In this document: positions 24,164 to 36,632 of the stretch, in pieces | Layout: each line of letters starts with the position of its first letter | Position numbering within the stretch: the first letter of the stretch is position 1 | From: Emmonsiellopsis sp. PD_33 | Lineage: Eukaryota; Ascomycota; Eurotiomycetes; Onygenales; Ajellomycetaceae | DNA length: 64,000 nt | Direction of reading: 5' to 3' | Assembly (NCBI GenBank): GCA_032988165.1 | Contig: JANTQF010000004.1 | Span: 186,001-250,000 of the forward strand | Notes under the pieces: model-generated | What the model was told of the DNA's origin: nothing | Seen by the model: the letters and a program-made list of their open reading frames with translations, nothing else | Databases searched by the model: none | Made by a program: the position numbers and the translations under genes

Positions 24164-24884
24164 TTGATGAAGACAGTTAATCTTAAATAGTATACTATAT
24201 TATGAATTATAGAATGTGTAGATATATTACAAGATTTGAAAATAACAGTTAGTATATACTAGGCATAATTTATAGTATTCTGAAGATGTGTGAAGTTTGT
24301 AGAAATACTCAGCCCCTAGCTTGCACAGACCATAAAGCTAATATGCAGATCAGAAAGATGAGCTAAGCTGCTAAATCTTGCTAAAGCTGCTAAGCTGCCT
24401 CTAGTCAGCCCCTAGCTCAGAAATAAATTGCTGATGTTCTTCTCCAAGTCAAAATATTATTAATTTATACTTTTAGTTATAATACTGTGCCTACTTTTCA
24501 TAGGCATAACATAGAATATTCATTAATATTTTATGAACTTTTCCTAATATCTCAAGTCTTTACATTATATTTAGTACTTCTTAAGGTTTTCATTGATTTC
24601 CAGTGGAGCTTGCCTCCCCCTTAGGGACATTGTTCATGACATCTTGAGGTAGATTTAGATTATATCTGAGAAATGCAAAAAATAAAGATATATTCAATGA
24701 AGCTTATTTAACATTATTATAAGTAAATTGAGCTGTTGATAAATGTTTTAGCCAATCATCTTAATAGTAGGAGTAATATATTTAAAGATAATACTCTAAT
24801 GTTTAGTTTTAATGTTCAGTTTAACTATCAGATTGAGGGTGAAAGGCTGTTGATAAATTTCATCAAATTTGAAAATAATAGTAA

Positions 24885-25138
24885 TGTAATAGGCGCACTC
24901 TGATAAGCAAATCATATGAGCTATATACTAGAATCAAAATTGTAATCATTAGAGAAAGAAAGGAAAAAGGAAAAGAAATTGCAAGATTATATGATATAAA
25001 TAGAAGAGAATTATGTAAGGTCAGAGTAAATAAATATTTATATGAAGGCCCAGTTAGTGGTGTCTAATCAGGCAGTTGGAGATTAAGTAAAGTTTGAGTA
25101 AGTTATAGATATAGAGTATAAGAGTATAGTTCTTCACA
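24885..25138 (-). repeat. 3' LTR of element B
   Basis: It begins TGTAATAGGCGCACTCTG on the plus strand; this copy keeps the only CG dinucleotide I noticed in the first 36 kb (24894-24895). It ends TTCTTCACA. Confidence 0.85.
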
Positions 25139-28100
25139 TTATCCTCTCCTACTTGAAGTTGGAGGGCAGGCAGGAGGGTTCAGAAAATCAGATATAGTAT
25201 AATATGAATGGAGTCTCATTAAGTGAGTGTAATTCTTCATAATAGGTAAGTACAGTAGTATCTTACAGGGTAAAGGTTAATTCCCATAAAGGGACTTTAT
25301 ATTTAAGCTACTTCATTAGGTACTGAAATCCTCATCTGTAGTAGCAGTAGTTGAGGATGACTTCAATCTCATATTCTACCTCATTATCTTTCCTAATGAT
25401 GCCAGGCAGATGCCAGTCAGTAATCTCTTATGAGAAGAATGAGTTAATAGAGGTTTTGCAGAGTAGATTCATATAAAATACATTGTGAATCTCAGGTAGT
25501 ATGTTAAGGTAGTAGTTATGACTTTTTAGAACTTCAATAATAGTGTACTTAGTATATTAGTAATCAAGCATATGAGACAGGCAATCAGTCATGATGTTTC
25601 AGAGGTCTAGTTAGACCTTATCACCCACCTCATAGTATTTAATGAGATTTTAGTGAGCATTCACACAATTCTATTAATTCTACTAGGTACTGGCCATGAA
25701 GAATTCAACTTACTCATAAGCTTGCTGGAGTTTTAAGATAATAGTATCTACAATTTGGATCAGACTGTAGAATAAAGTAGAAGATTCAGACAATTCAGCA
25801 AGATTAAGGACTTCAAGGTTATAACCATGCAAGAGGAAAAATAGGCTGACACTAGTACTAATAGCATCACAGTCATTAATTGTAAGTTTAGCATGCAGGA
25901 GGAGTTCATTTCAGTCATTCTGAGCATATAAATAGAATTTTCAGAGGTAATTCTTAGTTATCTAAATTATACATTCAGTGTTATCATTAGTTTCAGAGTA
26001 ATAGGCAATTAAGAGGTATTAGAAGATCTTGAGGAGCTAATAGATTTAGATTCAGACAGCTCTAATAAATTAGATTTCACAGTCTAAGATAATTATATAG
26101 GATAGATCATACAGATAATAAAATAGGCTTCAAAGGAAGGCTTTTGCTACTACAGGCACATTCATCTTCACACAGAGTTTAAGGATAATACTCTTGCTGA
26201 GGCAGTTAACAATGATAAGGACATTCTTGCAGCTATTACTTATAGAGAGGTTTACTGTAAAATTAATAATAATATTACATCAGACACATTCAGAAATTAG
26301 GAGAGACTTAAGTAGATCTTGATAGTAATCTCATCAGATGATAATAGATCAGTAGATATTGTAGTTTCAGATGAACTATCAGATGCTCTGAAACATATCA
26401 GGCTAGTAGAAGTCTTAGAATAGGATTCAGTAGAGTACTTCACAGTCTGAGTAATTAGTTATTAGGAAGTTATAAGTTTCTTGTATGATTCAGGTGTGCA
26501 ATAGTTCTGAATCAGAAACCTACCACCTCCTTTAGAAGTATAATCAGGAGTTAGGGTGTACAGAGCATTTAGTAATATTAACACAGACTTGAAGTTCAGA
26601 TAGAAAATAGTAAGCTTTATCTTGAATAATCTAAGTCATCATCTAAAGGCATTCATTAGAGGCAGCAATGATGTTCCAGAGTTCTTAGAGTAAGAATGAG
26701 AGGGTTACAATTAACAGGGTAACAGACAAGGCATATATTACTCCATGTAGTGTTACTTCAGATTCTTTGAGAATCTATAGGTCTAATAGTCTCTATTCAT
26801 AGTTTACTCAGTTAGTATCAGAGTTTTTAGAAGGCATACTCTATTCACATTAGAAGAAGGCATCAGTCATAGAGTTCTCTGTGTCAGAGCAGTAATAAAT
26901 TATAAAATGGAAGCAGCTAAGGAATTCAGCTCAGTGCATTTAGCACTTAGAGAGTTTATAGGTTATCATGAAATATCAGAGGTTCTTATGGTTTATGATA
27001 ATTTCAAAGTCTTTCATACTGTAGAGTTCAGAGTCCTATTCTTCTAGACATCAGATAATAATGAGGAGTTTCTTGTTATAGATCTCATAGTTAGCTTCAG
27101 CAGGGCTGAGCTTTTTAGATATAAAGACATAGAGTTGCAGGACACCTTTATTATCTCATTATATGAGAGTACTATTTGTGACATATTCAGAAGAGTCTGT
27201 TTCAATCACCATCAGATAGTCAGGGTTAAATGTAATAAGCATTGAGGTAGAGACAAACATCTATTTAAGGTAGATAAATGTCTTGTCTGCTTCTTTAGAC
27301 TATTGAAACTACTGATCTTTGCATGTGAGATCAGTCAGTAATCAGATGATGTCAGAAAAATCTCAAATGAAGTATTAATAGAAATTTATGAATCTTAGGA
27401 AGTCTTGCATATTTTTTATGATCATAGGAGCCTCCCATTTAAAAATAACAGTAATCTTCTTAAGGTCTATATAGACTCCCTTTCCTGCCTCTATAATGAA
27501 GCTGAGGTAGATCATCTCTTAGACTTTAAAGATAGATTTATTAATGTTAATTAGGAGATTATATTTGTAGAGGCAGGTGAGAACTTTTCAGATATACTTT
27601 TAATGTTGCTTGCAGGATTCATCAGTGAAGATAAGAATGTTATTAAGGTAGATAGAGGCAAATTTATCTAAATAGTCTCATAAGGCTTAGTTGATGTATT
27701 TCTGGAAGATGCTCAGAGCATTTATAAGGCTAAAGAGGGTAACTATCCATTCAAATAGATTATATCTTATATAAAAGGTAGTTAGCCATTCATCTCCTTC
27801 TGCAATTTAGATCTTATAGAATATAGAAATGATATCAAGCTTTATGAACTACTTAATTCATCTAATTCATTTAAGAGTCTCATTGATTAATAGCAGTAGG
27901 TAGCAATCTTTTTAGGTGAGGTAGTTGAGGCCTTAATAGTTAACATAGAACTAGAGGCCTCTATCTGGTTTTTTTGTAAAGAGTATAGATATGCCTACAG
28001 ATGAGTTGCTAACTCAGATGAAACTTTTATCTAAAAGATCATTAAGTATCTTGCAGAGTACAAGCAGTTCATTATATAACATATTGTATAGAGGTTCTCA

Positions 28101-30181
28101 GGGCAGCTAAGAATCTTTATCATCTATCTTCTCAAGTTTAATATAATAATTATGTATACTGCAGAACAGTAGAAGCTTCTCAGCAACCTTATAATTAAAA
28201 ATATCAAGAAATTCATAATAGTGTGAAGGGAGAACTATTATAGAATCAGTCTTCAGCTTCTTAAAGAGTCATGAGAGGGCCTTCTCTATGTCAGCCATAC
28301 TAGTAGTGAAGATTTTAATAGGAGATCAGAACTTGAATTTCCAATTACAGCTTCAGAGGAGGTCATAGGTAAGAGTAGAGATCTGATGAAGGTTAGTAGT
28401 CTTATGAATATTTTTTTTAGAGATATAGATGCCTTCAGAGAATATAATACATTAATTGTAAGTATTAATGAGAGCTTGATGTTCAAATAGCTATAATAGG
28501 CCTAGCATGAAGTCATACAGGAGATTCTCAATTTCATATATATAAGTATTTTCTTGGAGGAATCTACCAACATCAACATCAAGCTTTATTATATTTTATA
28601 TAAAGCTGCCTGTATCACCATTAACATCCTCAATCTTTCAGGGGTTGATCAGGATACATAGAAGGTTATGATAGTTAATCATGTAAGAGTAAATCATTGA
28701 ATAGTAATAGCAACCACTATCTACTATAACATTCATATTAAAAGAATAATTAATTATGGTAAGTATAAGAATCATCAGAATAGTCATTTTCTTCTTAAAG
28801 GTCCTTCTATCTAATTTTAGAAGCTTCTACTTATAATTTCATATAGAAGCTAATTTTTTCCTAAGTCTGACTTAGCATCTTTAAAGTCTTTCTCCTCTTT
28901 AGGCTTAGTTTGTACATTTACAAATCATATAGGTAGTTTTAGGGGAATATGGGTTCTACAGCAGTTAGCAGCTCTATATCCAGATTTATTGCAGTTAATG
29001 CAGATATCTCAGGTGTGGCAGTTAATAATAGTAGTAGTAATCATATTTGAGATGTGAAATGCATTCATACAAGTAGGCTCTGTAGACATCCAATCCATAG
29101 CATTTGAGTTCTTTAGTAGAGAGATCTTAGGAAAGGCCTCTTCAGAGGTAATAGGAGTATTACCATGGATTCAGCCCTGAATGGCCTTGATCTTAGATAG
29201 GTTATTCTCTATGCTGTGGAGCTTCATATAATATTTAAGGTATATAAGGGGTTTGATGGAGACAACAATCTACTACAGGAATTCAAATTTAATAGTCTTT
29301 TTGAGTAGGACCTTCTTGACAGTGTCATTCTACAGCTGGCCACTAGCTTTTAGGATCTTCTGATTAAATCTCAGGAGAAAGATAGAGAGCAGATTAGTTT
29401 TCTAATAAATACTGTGCAGCTAGGTCAGAGCCTTCTGAGCCACTAAAGGGTTGGAGAAAAGGATGTCAAGTCAGTTAAAAATGATATTAGGGGTTATAGG
29501 AATGAGCTTGGCATTGGCCTTCATCCAAGGGTGAAATCAGATGATAGTAGTACTAGAGAGTCAGGTGTAAATATATCAGGCCTGATCAGTAAGAGATCTA
29601 ATTATAAGGCCATTCAAAGCAATTTTAGCCTCTGCACTGAGGCATCAGACAGGGTATTTAGAGACTTATTTGCCCATGAATTTCTTAAGGATGGCAAGTC
29701 TTTCTTTTAGGTGTCTCAGGAAGTCCTCAAAAGGAGCAATCAGGTGAGTAGAAGTTAGAATAGAAGCTAAAGTTAGTATGAGCATATAATTTTATTTAGC
29801 AATAAGATCAATCTTATTCATAAGCTATTAGATAAAGTTTCAGAACTCAGCATCAGAGCTCTAAGAAGAGGTATTATCTTCATGTGAAGGATTCATATTC
29901 ATAATGGATTCAAAAAATTATTCAGATTTAAAGAGTTCAGAGGATTCAGAAAGTTCAGAGGAAAATTTCATGAGATATTAATATAGATCATCAGGGCTTT
30001 AGGGCCTTTTACTGATATATTATCTAGCAGAGCTGAGCTGAGCAAGTTGTATTTCAGATTTCAGAAGAGTTTACTATATGCACAGATTACATTTAAAAGA
30101 ATCTACTATACATGTAAATTATGTTTAGAGGATAAATATAATGAGGATCTCTAAGAAGAGATCAAGTCAGTAATTACAAAA

Positions 30182-30435
30182 TGTAACAGGCATGCTCTGA
30201 TAAGTGAATCATGTAAGCTATACACTAGAATTAAGATTATAATCACTAGAGAAAGAAAGGAAAAAGGAAAAGGAATCACAAGATCATACAATATAAATAG
30301 AAGGGAATTATATGAGGTCAGAGCAAATAAATGTTCATATAAAGGCTTAGTTAGAGGCATCCAATCAGGCAGTTAGAGATTAGGTGAAGTTCAGGTGAGC
30401 TACAGATATAGGGTATAAGGGCATAGCCCTTCACA
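30182..30435 (-). repeat. 5' LTR of element B
   Basis: It begins TGTAACAGGCATGCTCTG and ends CCCTTCACA, directly followed by AGTAA. It differs from the left copy almost only by transitions. Confidence 0.85.
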
Positions 30436-30499
30436 AGTAAAATGCTAATCAGAAATAACTTATAAATATTAATCTATAATTAAATATAATTAACTTTGA

Positions 30500-30750
30500 A
30501 GGTTTATATTTATTAACTATTAAACCTATAATCAATTCAGCTAGATCTAGAGCTTTAATAGTCTTTAGACAGGGGATATATTTAGCCATCTTTGTATATT
30601 GATCAATGATGACTAGAATACTATTATATCTTTTACTCTGAAATTAGAATTTCAGTAAATCCACTATAAAATCTATTAATATAGATTTCTATAACTAATC
30701 TGGAATTAGTAAGAATGATAAGATTCTATAATGTAAGTGTTTTAAAACTT
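30500..30750 (-). pseudogene. Element D integrase core fragment
   Basis: The minus-strand frame near 30575-30690 reads DFIVDLLK, then SILVIIDQYTKMAK, the typical stretch around the first two catalytic acidic residues of a Ty3/gypsy integrase. It sits to the left of the RT, as expected for a minus-strand pol. Confidence 0.65.
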
Positions 30751-31999
30751 TCATCCTTTAGCATATATTACATATATTAATGTAATTAACTATATCTTTT
30801 TGAATCTCTTTTCATGTATACTTTCTTTAAAGTAATTCTTTCATCTTATTAATCTCAAAATATCCTGCATAAAGATCATCATGATGAATGCATAGTAACT
30901 CTTTATATAAGATCTTACTTTCTGAAATAAATATAGATTCATTTTATATTAGAAGTCCACACTCTCTGAGATGCTAATAATTTGTAGTTAACTTGACTGA
31001 TCTTAAATCTATAAACTCAGTCAGAAAATCTCTTCTAGAATCTTCACATCTATTTAATTTTTGAATTTAAGATGTAGTAAAGGTATCCCTCTTCTATATC
31101 TCTTTAATGAACTTAATAAGTATTCTAGATGAGAGGTTATAGCCCATATTATTTTATACAGCTTCTATAGCTACTAAATAAGGTATGAGATGTTCTAGAC
31201 CATCAGTACCAGCCTTCTTAAATAGTGTCATACTAGCTAGTTGTATAATATCATTTTAATTACTTTATATAGTTATCTCTGATGTTATGCATCTTCTTTT
31301 CATAGGTACTTTATTAATATTATCTATACTAGATATGACTGAACTCTATACAGCCAGTTTTTACTATAATGTAGGAAGTGCTCTATTAATATCTTCCTCT
31401 TAAAGAACTATTTCATAGTCTGATCATCTTAATGATATATTAATGGGGTTAAGCTAATTTAAATAGTAATAAATATAAAAATTATATTCTACTAGCTCTT
31501 CTACTTAACATACTTGTCTATTAGATAGCTTCTTGATGGTGAAGAAGTAACATAAATTAACATAATCTATTAGCATTTAAATAGAAAATTTGATGCCTTA
31601 CATATAGTATCTCCACACTTAAAATGATTCAATAATTACTAATAATTCTTAATTATATATATTATATTAATATTATGTTGAATTCAACTTCTTTAAATAA
31701 AAGATAACTAGTAATTAATCTTACCTATATATTGTAAGCAGATAGATACCTTCTCACTAACTTCTTTTAGAATCTTATGTATTACTAGTAGGTTCTAGTT
31801 ATACATTCTTAGATAATTAAGAGAGGATTCTGATGATTCTGAATTTCAAAGCATCTATCTCTACTTGTATAGGCTTTTCAGGGTTAAAGTGATTAAATAG
31901 TATAGCATCTATAAAAGCTTGCTTAACTTCTTGAAATGCTATTTAAGCTTATTTAGTAAATGTAAACAGTTCAGATTTCTTTTCCTTAGTACTGTCTTT

Positions 32000-33000
32000 T
32001 AGCAAGTCTGTTATGAGAGTAGTTATTCTCAAATAAGTATATATAAATCATTAATAGAAATTTATGAATCCTAAGAAAACTTAGACTTCTTAAAATGTTT
32101 AAGGCTCAGGTCATTTAAGGATAGTGACTACATAGTTTTGATCCATTCAAATTCCATTAACTCTAACTATAAAGTCTAGGAACTCTAGTTCCTTTATGAA
32201 GAAAGCACATTTTAATTTCTTTATATAAAGATTATATTACTAAAGTCTTTTCAGCATCTAATGTATGTACTTTTTATAATCTTTTTTATTTTTAGAGAAG
32301 ATCAGAATATCATCAAGGTAAACTACACAGTAGATGTTGATAAGTCCACAAAGTGCTTAATTAATATAGAACTGAAATATAGCTGATGTATTATATAATC
32401 CTATAGGTATTACATAAAATTTAAAATGCCTATATTTTGTTCAGAAAGCTATTTTCCATTCATTACCTTCCTTGATATAAATATGATAATATATATCTCT
32501 AAGATTTAGCTTAGAAAAGTATTTCATCTCACTCAGCTGGTCCATCATCTTTTTAATAAGTAGTAGTAAAGTATGATCCTTAATAATTATCCTATTCAAA
32601 CTCTGATAATCTATGTAAAGTTAAAGACTATCATCCTTTTTAGATATAAATAGAATTGGAGCTCCAGCTGAGCTTTATAAAGAATAAATTTAATTTTAAA
32701 ACTGTATCTCTTTCAAGAATTTTCATAATATATCCAGTTCTTTCACAAATAAGTTATATAAAGGGCTGTAGAGTAGTGAAGTGCCATCAACTAAATTGAT
32801 TTTATATATTACTTTTTTCATATTAGCCAATTTTGATGCATCTTTTTCTGAAAAGACAGTAGAAAACTTTTTAAATACATTTTATATATATAGATTCAAT
32901 GAGGACTCCAATGCTCCTATATGTAATGTAATTGAGGCTTAACCTGAAGGACCTATATCAATTTCATTGCTAGTAATATAATAAATATAGGGTATATTTT
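32000..33000 (-). pseudogene. Element D reverse transcriptase relic with intact YLDD
   Basis: The motif at 32291-32320 (minus) retains both Asp residues of the active site, unlike elements A and B. Flanking frames still carry several stops, so no full-length protein is possible. It belongs to a different Ty3/gypsy family from A and B, judged by the residues around the motif (FSK rather than FTD). Confidence 0.65.
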
Positions 33001-33999
33001 GAATTGTTTTTGCAAACTTCTTAGAACTTTCAATAGTTATTTAATTGTCAGTAAGGTAATAACATTATATTTAAGTAATTTAATTAATTAATGAGTTGTT
33101 TATTAACATTCACAGCATTCCTAGAATAATATCCTCATCTAATATTTTTATAACTTGATAAAGTAAATCTTCTTCATTTAAATAACCTTCTGAATTAGTA
33201 GCTTTTATTAAAATCATCTTCAAATCAAATTAGAAATAAAAATTACCCATAGAAAATTAAGTTATATCTGAAATTTCTGAAACTTCTCATTCATACTTAG
33301 TAAGATACTTTGTAGCTATATAATTCACCTGCAACCTGAAATTAAATAGGCAATGAGTTGTAACTACACTGGAGAGAGTATTAACAAGCATGATAAAATG
33401 AAGCTGAAGGTTTAAATATAGTTATTACTAATTAAAAGCATTTTCTATTTAAATTATAGAGATTTTTGAAATATTCTTATTGTTTTTTTTTCTTTTCTTT
33501 ACTAGATCAATAATCCTTTACATAATAACTAGATTTACTACAATTAAAATAGAGATTCTTATCCTCTCTATTCTTCTACTCTTTTGAAGAAATATTATTA
33601 GTAGGCTTGAGAGATAACTTTAAAATGAATCCATCTTGCCTACATTTTATACCCTTTTTATTAATACTAATAACTATAAAATGCCTGATATTACAAAAAT
33701 CAGCACTTATATCAGTAAACTAGTTTTACTGAGAAGGTTGTCAGGGTTTCTTCAATTAAAATTGAAAATGAAATACTAGATTAACTAGCTCTATTTAATC
33801 TATTAGAATAGTCTGATAATTGATGATAGTATTCTGAATTGAGAGATGTAGCTTAGTGTAAAAAAGCTATATTTATAAGATATAAAGGTGATGTTCAAGC
33901 TCATTTTAATATTTATTAAAAGAAGCTTTAAAAGTATAAATTAATTAATTCTCTTATTAAATTAGATTATGAAATTAAGAAGCAGCAAGATAGCTGTGA

Positions 34000-36110
34000 T
34001 TATAATGATCCTCAAGTTGATTCATAAGAAACTCTTTAAATTTCTTTTAATTAAATATTATCTCTTTATAATGTAATTCTGACTTCTTAATACTCTAAAT
34101 CATCTTAATTATTTCTTGTAACCATGTTATAGTATACAGGACACAGGCATGATTATAAGAGAATTTCTTAGAAGCTAACTCATATTTATATTTAAGAAAA
34201 TAGGTAAATATATAGTACTTATTGATAGATTTCTTATAATAAGATATTAGATCATCTATCTTAATATTATAATATTTAGAAATAGTGACCTCTTCTTATA
34301 AGATCTTTATGGGTTCATTGTGAGTAAAAATAGTATGACTCAATGGGTTATCTAATTCAGATGCCTTAGAGTCAGAAGGAATAAAGACATTATAATTAAA
34401 GCTATAAATCACTGTAACTAGCTTTAACATCAACATGCTACTAATAGCTTGCCTCTGCAATGATTAGAGAAGTAATTTAAACTTATAAGACTAAGTAGTA
34501 GAAACTCATCATTACTTTATATAATAAATGTAGTAGAAATAGCTCTGCTTTGATTTTGAGAAGTAAGGATAGATCAGAATATAAAGATAAACTAATTAGT
34601 AGTATATAAAAATAAAATGAAGTAATACTAATAGATGAGATTAATTAAGAAATAAATTACTAATCTTTAGAATACTAGAGGTTAGCCTGTTCTATATATA
34701 GATTTAGATAGTAATATAACTATATTACTCTGATATTAATAATATATATATATCAGTCTAATATAATCTACTAGAGAGTTAGAGAATAATTAAACTAATC
34801 TGATCATTAATATAGCATAGCAGGCTTCTGAACTCAGCATACTATCATGATAAACCTCTAAGTAGATTTATAAGGCTATTAATTCTATCCTTACCTATCA
34901 CTAATCTAATCCTATAACCCTTCCCCTAGAAATCAGCAAGATATAGATATACTAGTTCTATAAGCATCATTCAGAGCTTTATCATGTGAAGTAGAAGCTA
35001 ATAGATTTAAAATGCCTTGTAAGTAAAGATCTTAAATTCATATAGATATAGTATAATTATCTCTTTGCTTTTGATCTAAAATACTTATTTATCCAGGAGG
35101 ATATATACAACTTTAATGAGATAGAATTTCAAGAAGGACAGAGCTGCAGCAAATTTATTATTATATAATATTTAAATACTAATTAGATCATATCTTTATT
35201 ATATTTTCATAATTTAATAATAATAATTGAGTGTATCTTAATGGATAATATAGTCATCCCATTACTCATAATTTTACCAGGGAAGATCTATATGAAGAAT
35301 TAATATATATAGATCTCTCTATTAGAGAGCTATGCTACAGCTATATCTGATACAGGGTTTATAAATGATAATATAGGCCTCTAGTGGATCAAACATTTTA
35401 ATAAATACTTAAAGGCCTGTTAAACTGGTGCATGGCATCTCCTCTTAATAAATAATTATAAATCTCATATAATGTATAAATTCTTATAGTACTGCAGTAA
35501 GAATAATATAATATTATATGAATTTTCATCTCATTCTATATATATATTACAGCCTCTGAATGGACTACTATTTCAACAGTATAAATACTACTATTTAAAG
35601 ATAGTTAACTTTACCATCTAATATAATTTTAAGAATTATAAAAAACATTAGTTTTTATATGATCTACCTGCAATCCAGGAATAAACATTCAAATCTAATA
35701 TAATTAAGGTAGGATTTTCTGACTGTGGTATTTTTCCATTTAACCCTGTAATTATTCTTAATGAATTGGAAAAAACTATTATAAAGCTATCTATACTATA
35801 GATTTATAGGGAGGAATCAGATTCTAATTCTTCTATCTCATTCTTTTAATTATTCTTATTAAAAACTATATAATACCTGCAGTGCTAAATAAATATCATT
35901 CAAAAGAGCCTTCAAGAGGTTCAAGATACACTCAATTCACCCAGCCTATCCAGATGGCTCAATAAAATCTTTAAAGGTAGTCTTTTGCAGGCCAAATTAA
36001 ATGTGCATCAGAAGGTAGAGATGGATGGACTTCTCAAAACAAATTAATATTACTAGATGAAGAATATATAGCACTGAGTATAATTAAATGATATAATGAG
36101 TGGTGTTCTC
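34000..36110 (+). mobile_element. Ty1/copia relic and other decayed repeat sequence
   Basis: Near 36044-36079 the plus strand reads KLILLDEEYIALS. DEEYIALS (36056-36079) corresponds to the EAEYIALS-type motif at the end of copia RNase H. Upstream sequence to about 34700 probably contains the RT of the same element, but I cannot place its YxDD motif. No LTR was identified. Left limit is uncertain. Confidence 0.45.
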
Positions 36111-36632
36111 ACTGTTCATGATGTGAATAGGAAGATCACAGAGCATAAGGCTGCTGATATAGCCAAAAGAGGAGGGCAGAGTGGAGCTCAGGGGGGAGGG
36201 CAGGCTGCTGTATGAGTGCCCAGCTCAATGCAATCTGAGATTGAATGTGAAGTTGATAGAGATTTGGAAGAGGCATGTACCTAGGATGAGAATGACAGGT
36301 TATTTATTATAGATAGAAGGGGGGATCTGTCACTACAGCCCATTTAATTGACATCTTATTTCATTTTTATTGTATTGGTGTTTTTATTGTATTGGTGTGG
36401 TGCACCTAGAAGGTGGGACTGAGAGGTGCTTAAGCGAAGGCACGATTATGGCAACGTTTAAGATGCGGGAGTTGTGAGATAGTAAGTTAGAGATAGAAAA
36501 CATAGTATAACTCCGCCGGGCATTGTGTGGCTTTCAACTTAGCTCTAGGGATATATTTGGTCAAGCTACCATATCTATTTATCGTGTCTATATGAATATT
36601 CAATCCATCCCCTCGAACTGTCCACCACCAGA
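36111..36632. other. Transition from transposon block to gene region
   Basis: Up to about 36400 the DNA remains CpG-poor. From 36434 on (AAGCGAAGGCACG, AACGTTT, GCGGGA) CG dinucleotides become frequent. A 17-bp direct repeat (TTTTATTGTATTGGTGT) occurs twice at about 36366-36399. The last part is the 3' flank of the minus-strand kinase gene, whose stop codon is at 36633-36635. Confidence 0.7.

Larger units (their letters stand above)
20198..24610. other. Spacer of unassigned relics between elements C and D
   Basis: No intact gene is visible. Two stretches stay readable if stops are ignored: about 20400-21380 (plus strand, includes a KIWYLGF-DWFNP-like stretch near 21115-21160, stop codons included) and about 22640-23560 (plus strand). 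I cannot assign either to a transposase or helicase family. The stretch also holds palindromic repeat clusters and an 18-bp tandem array. It is CpG-poor like its surroundings. Confidence 0.5.
24885..30435 (-). mobile_element. Element B: Ty3/gypsy LTR retrotransposon, same family as element A
   Basis: LTRs of 254 bp each (24885-25138, 30182-30435) flank a minus-strand internal region that aligns along its length with element A. The 5-bp duplication AGTAA lies at 24880-24884 and 30436-30440. The RT motif at 27615-27650 (minus) reads YLNNILIFTDES, so both catalytic Asp codons have become Asn. Total length is 5.55 kb. It is nested in element D. Confidence 0.85.
24611..34000 (-). mobile_element. 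Element D: Ty3/gypsy relic, interrupted by element B
   Basis: On the minus strand, from right to left: a decayed CCHC-like knuckle near 33510-33560, an RT with an intact YLDDILIFSK motif at 32291-32320, an integrase core near 30575-30690 (VIIDQYTKMAK region with its Asp), then element B, then 24611-24884 and a purine tract (GGGGGAGG, minus strand) near 24613-24622. I could not find its LTR pair, so the outer limits are approximate. Its right end may overlap other debris. Confidence 0.6.

Noticed and set aside
36366..36399. 17-bp direct repeat at the edge of the block as a target-site duplication
   Set aside because: The copies are adjacent, with no element between them, so it is better seen as a small tandem duplication.
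1..36400. CRISPR arrays or bacterial-type operons
   Set aside because: The tandem repeats lack spacers of regular length and the rest of the window has spliced eukaryotic genes.
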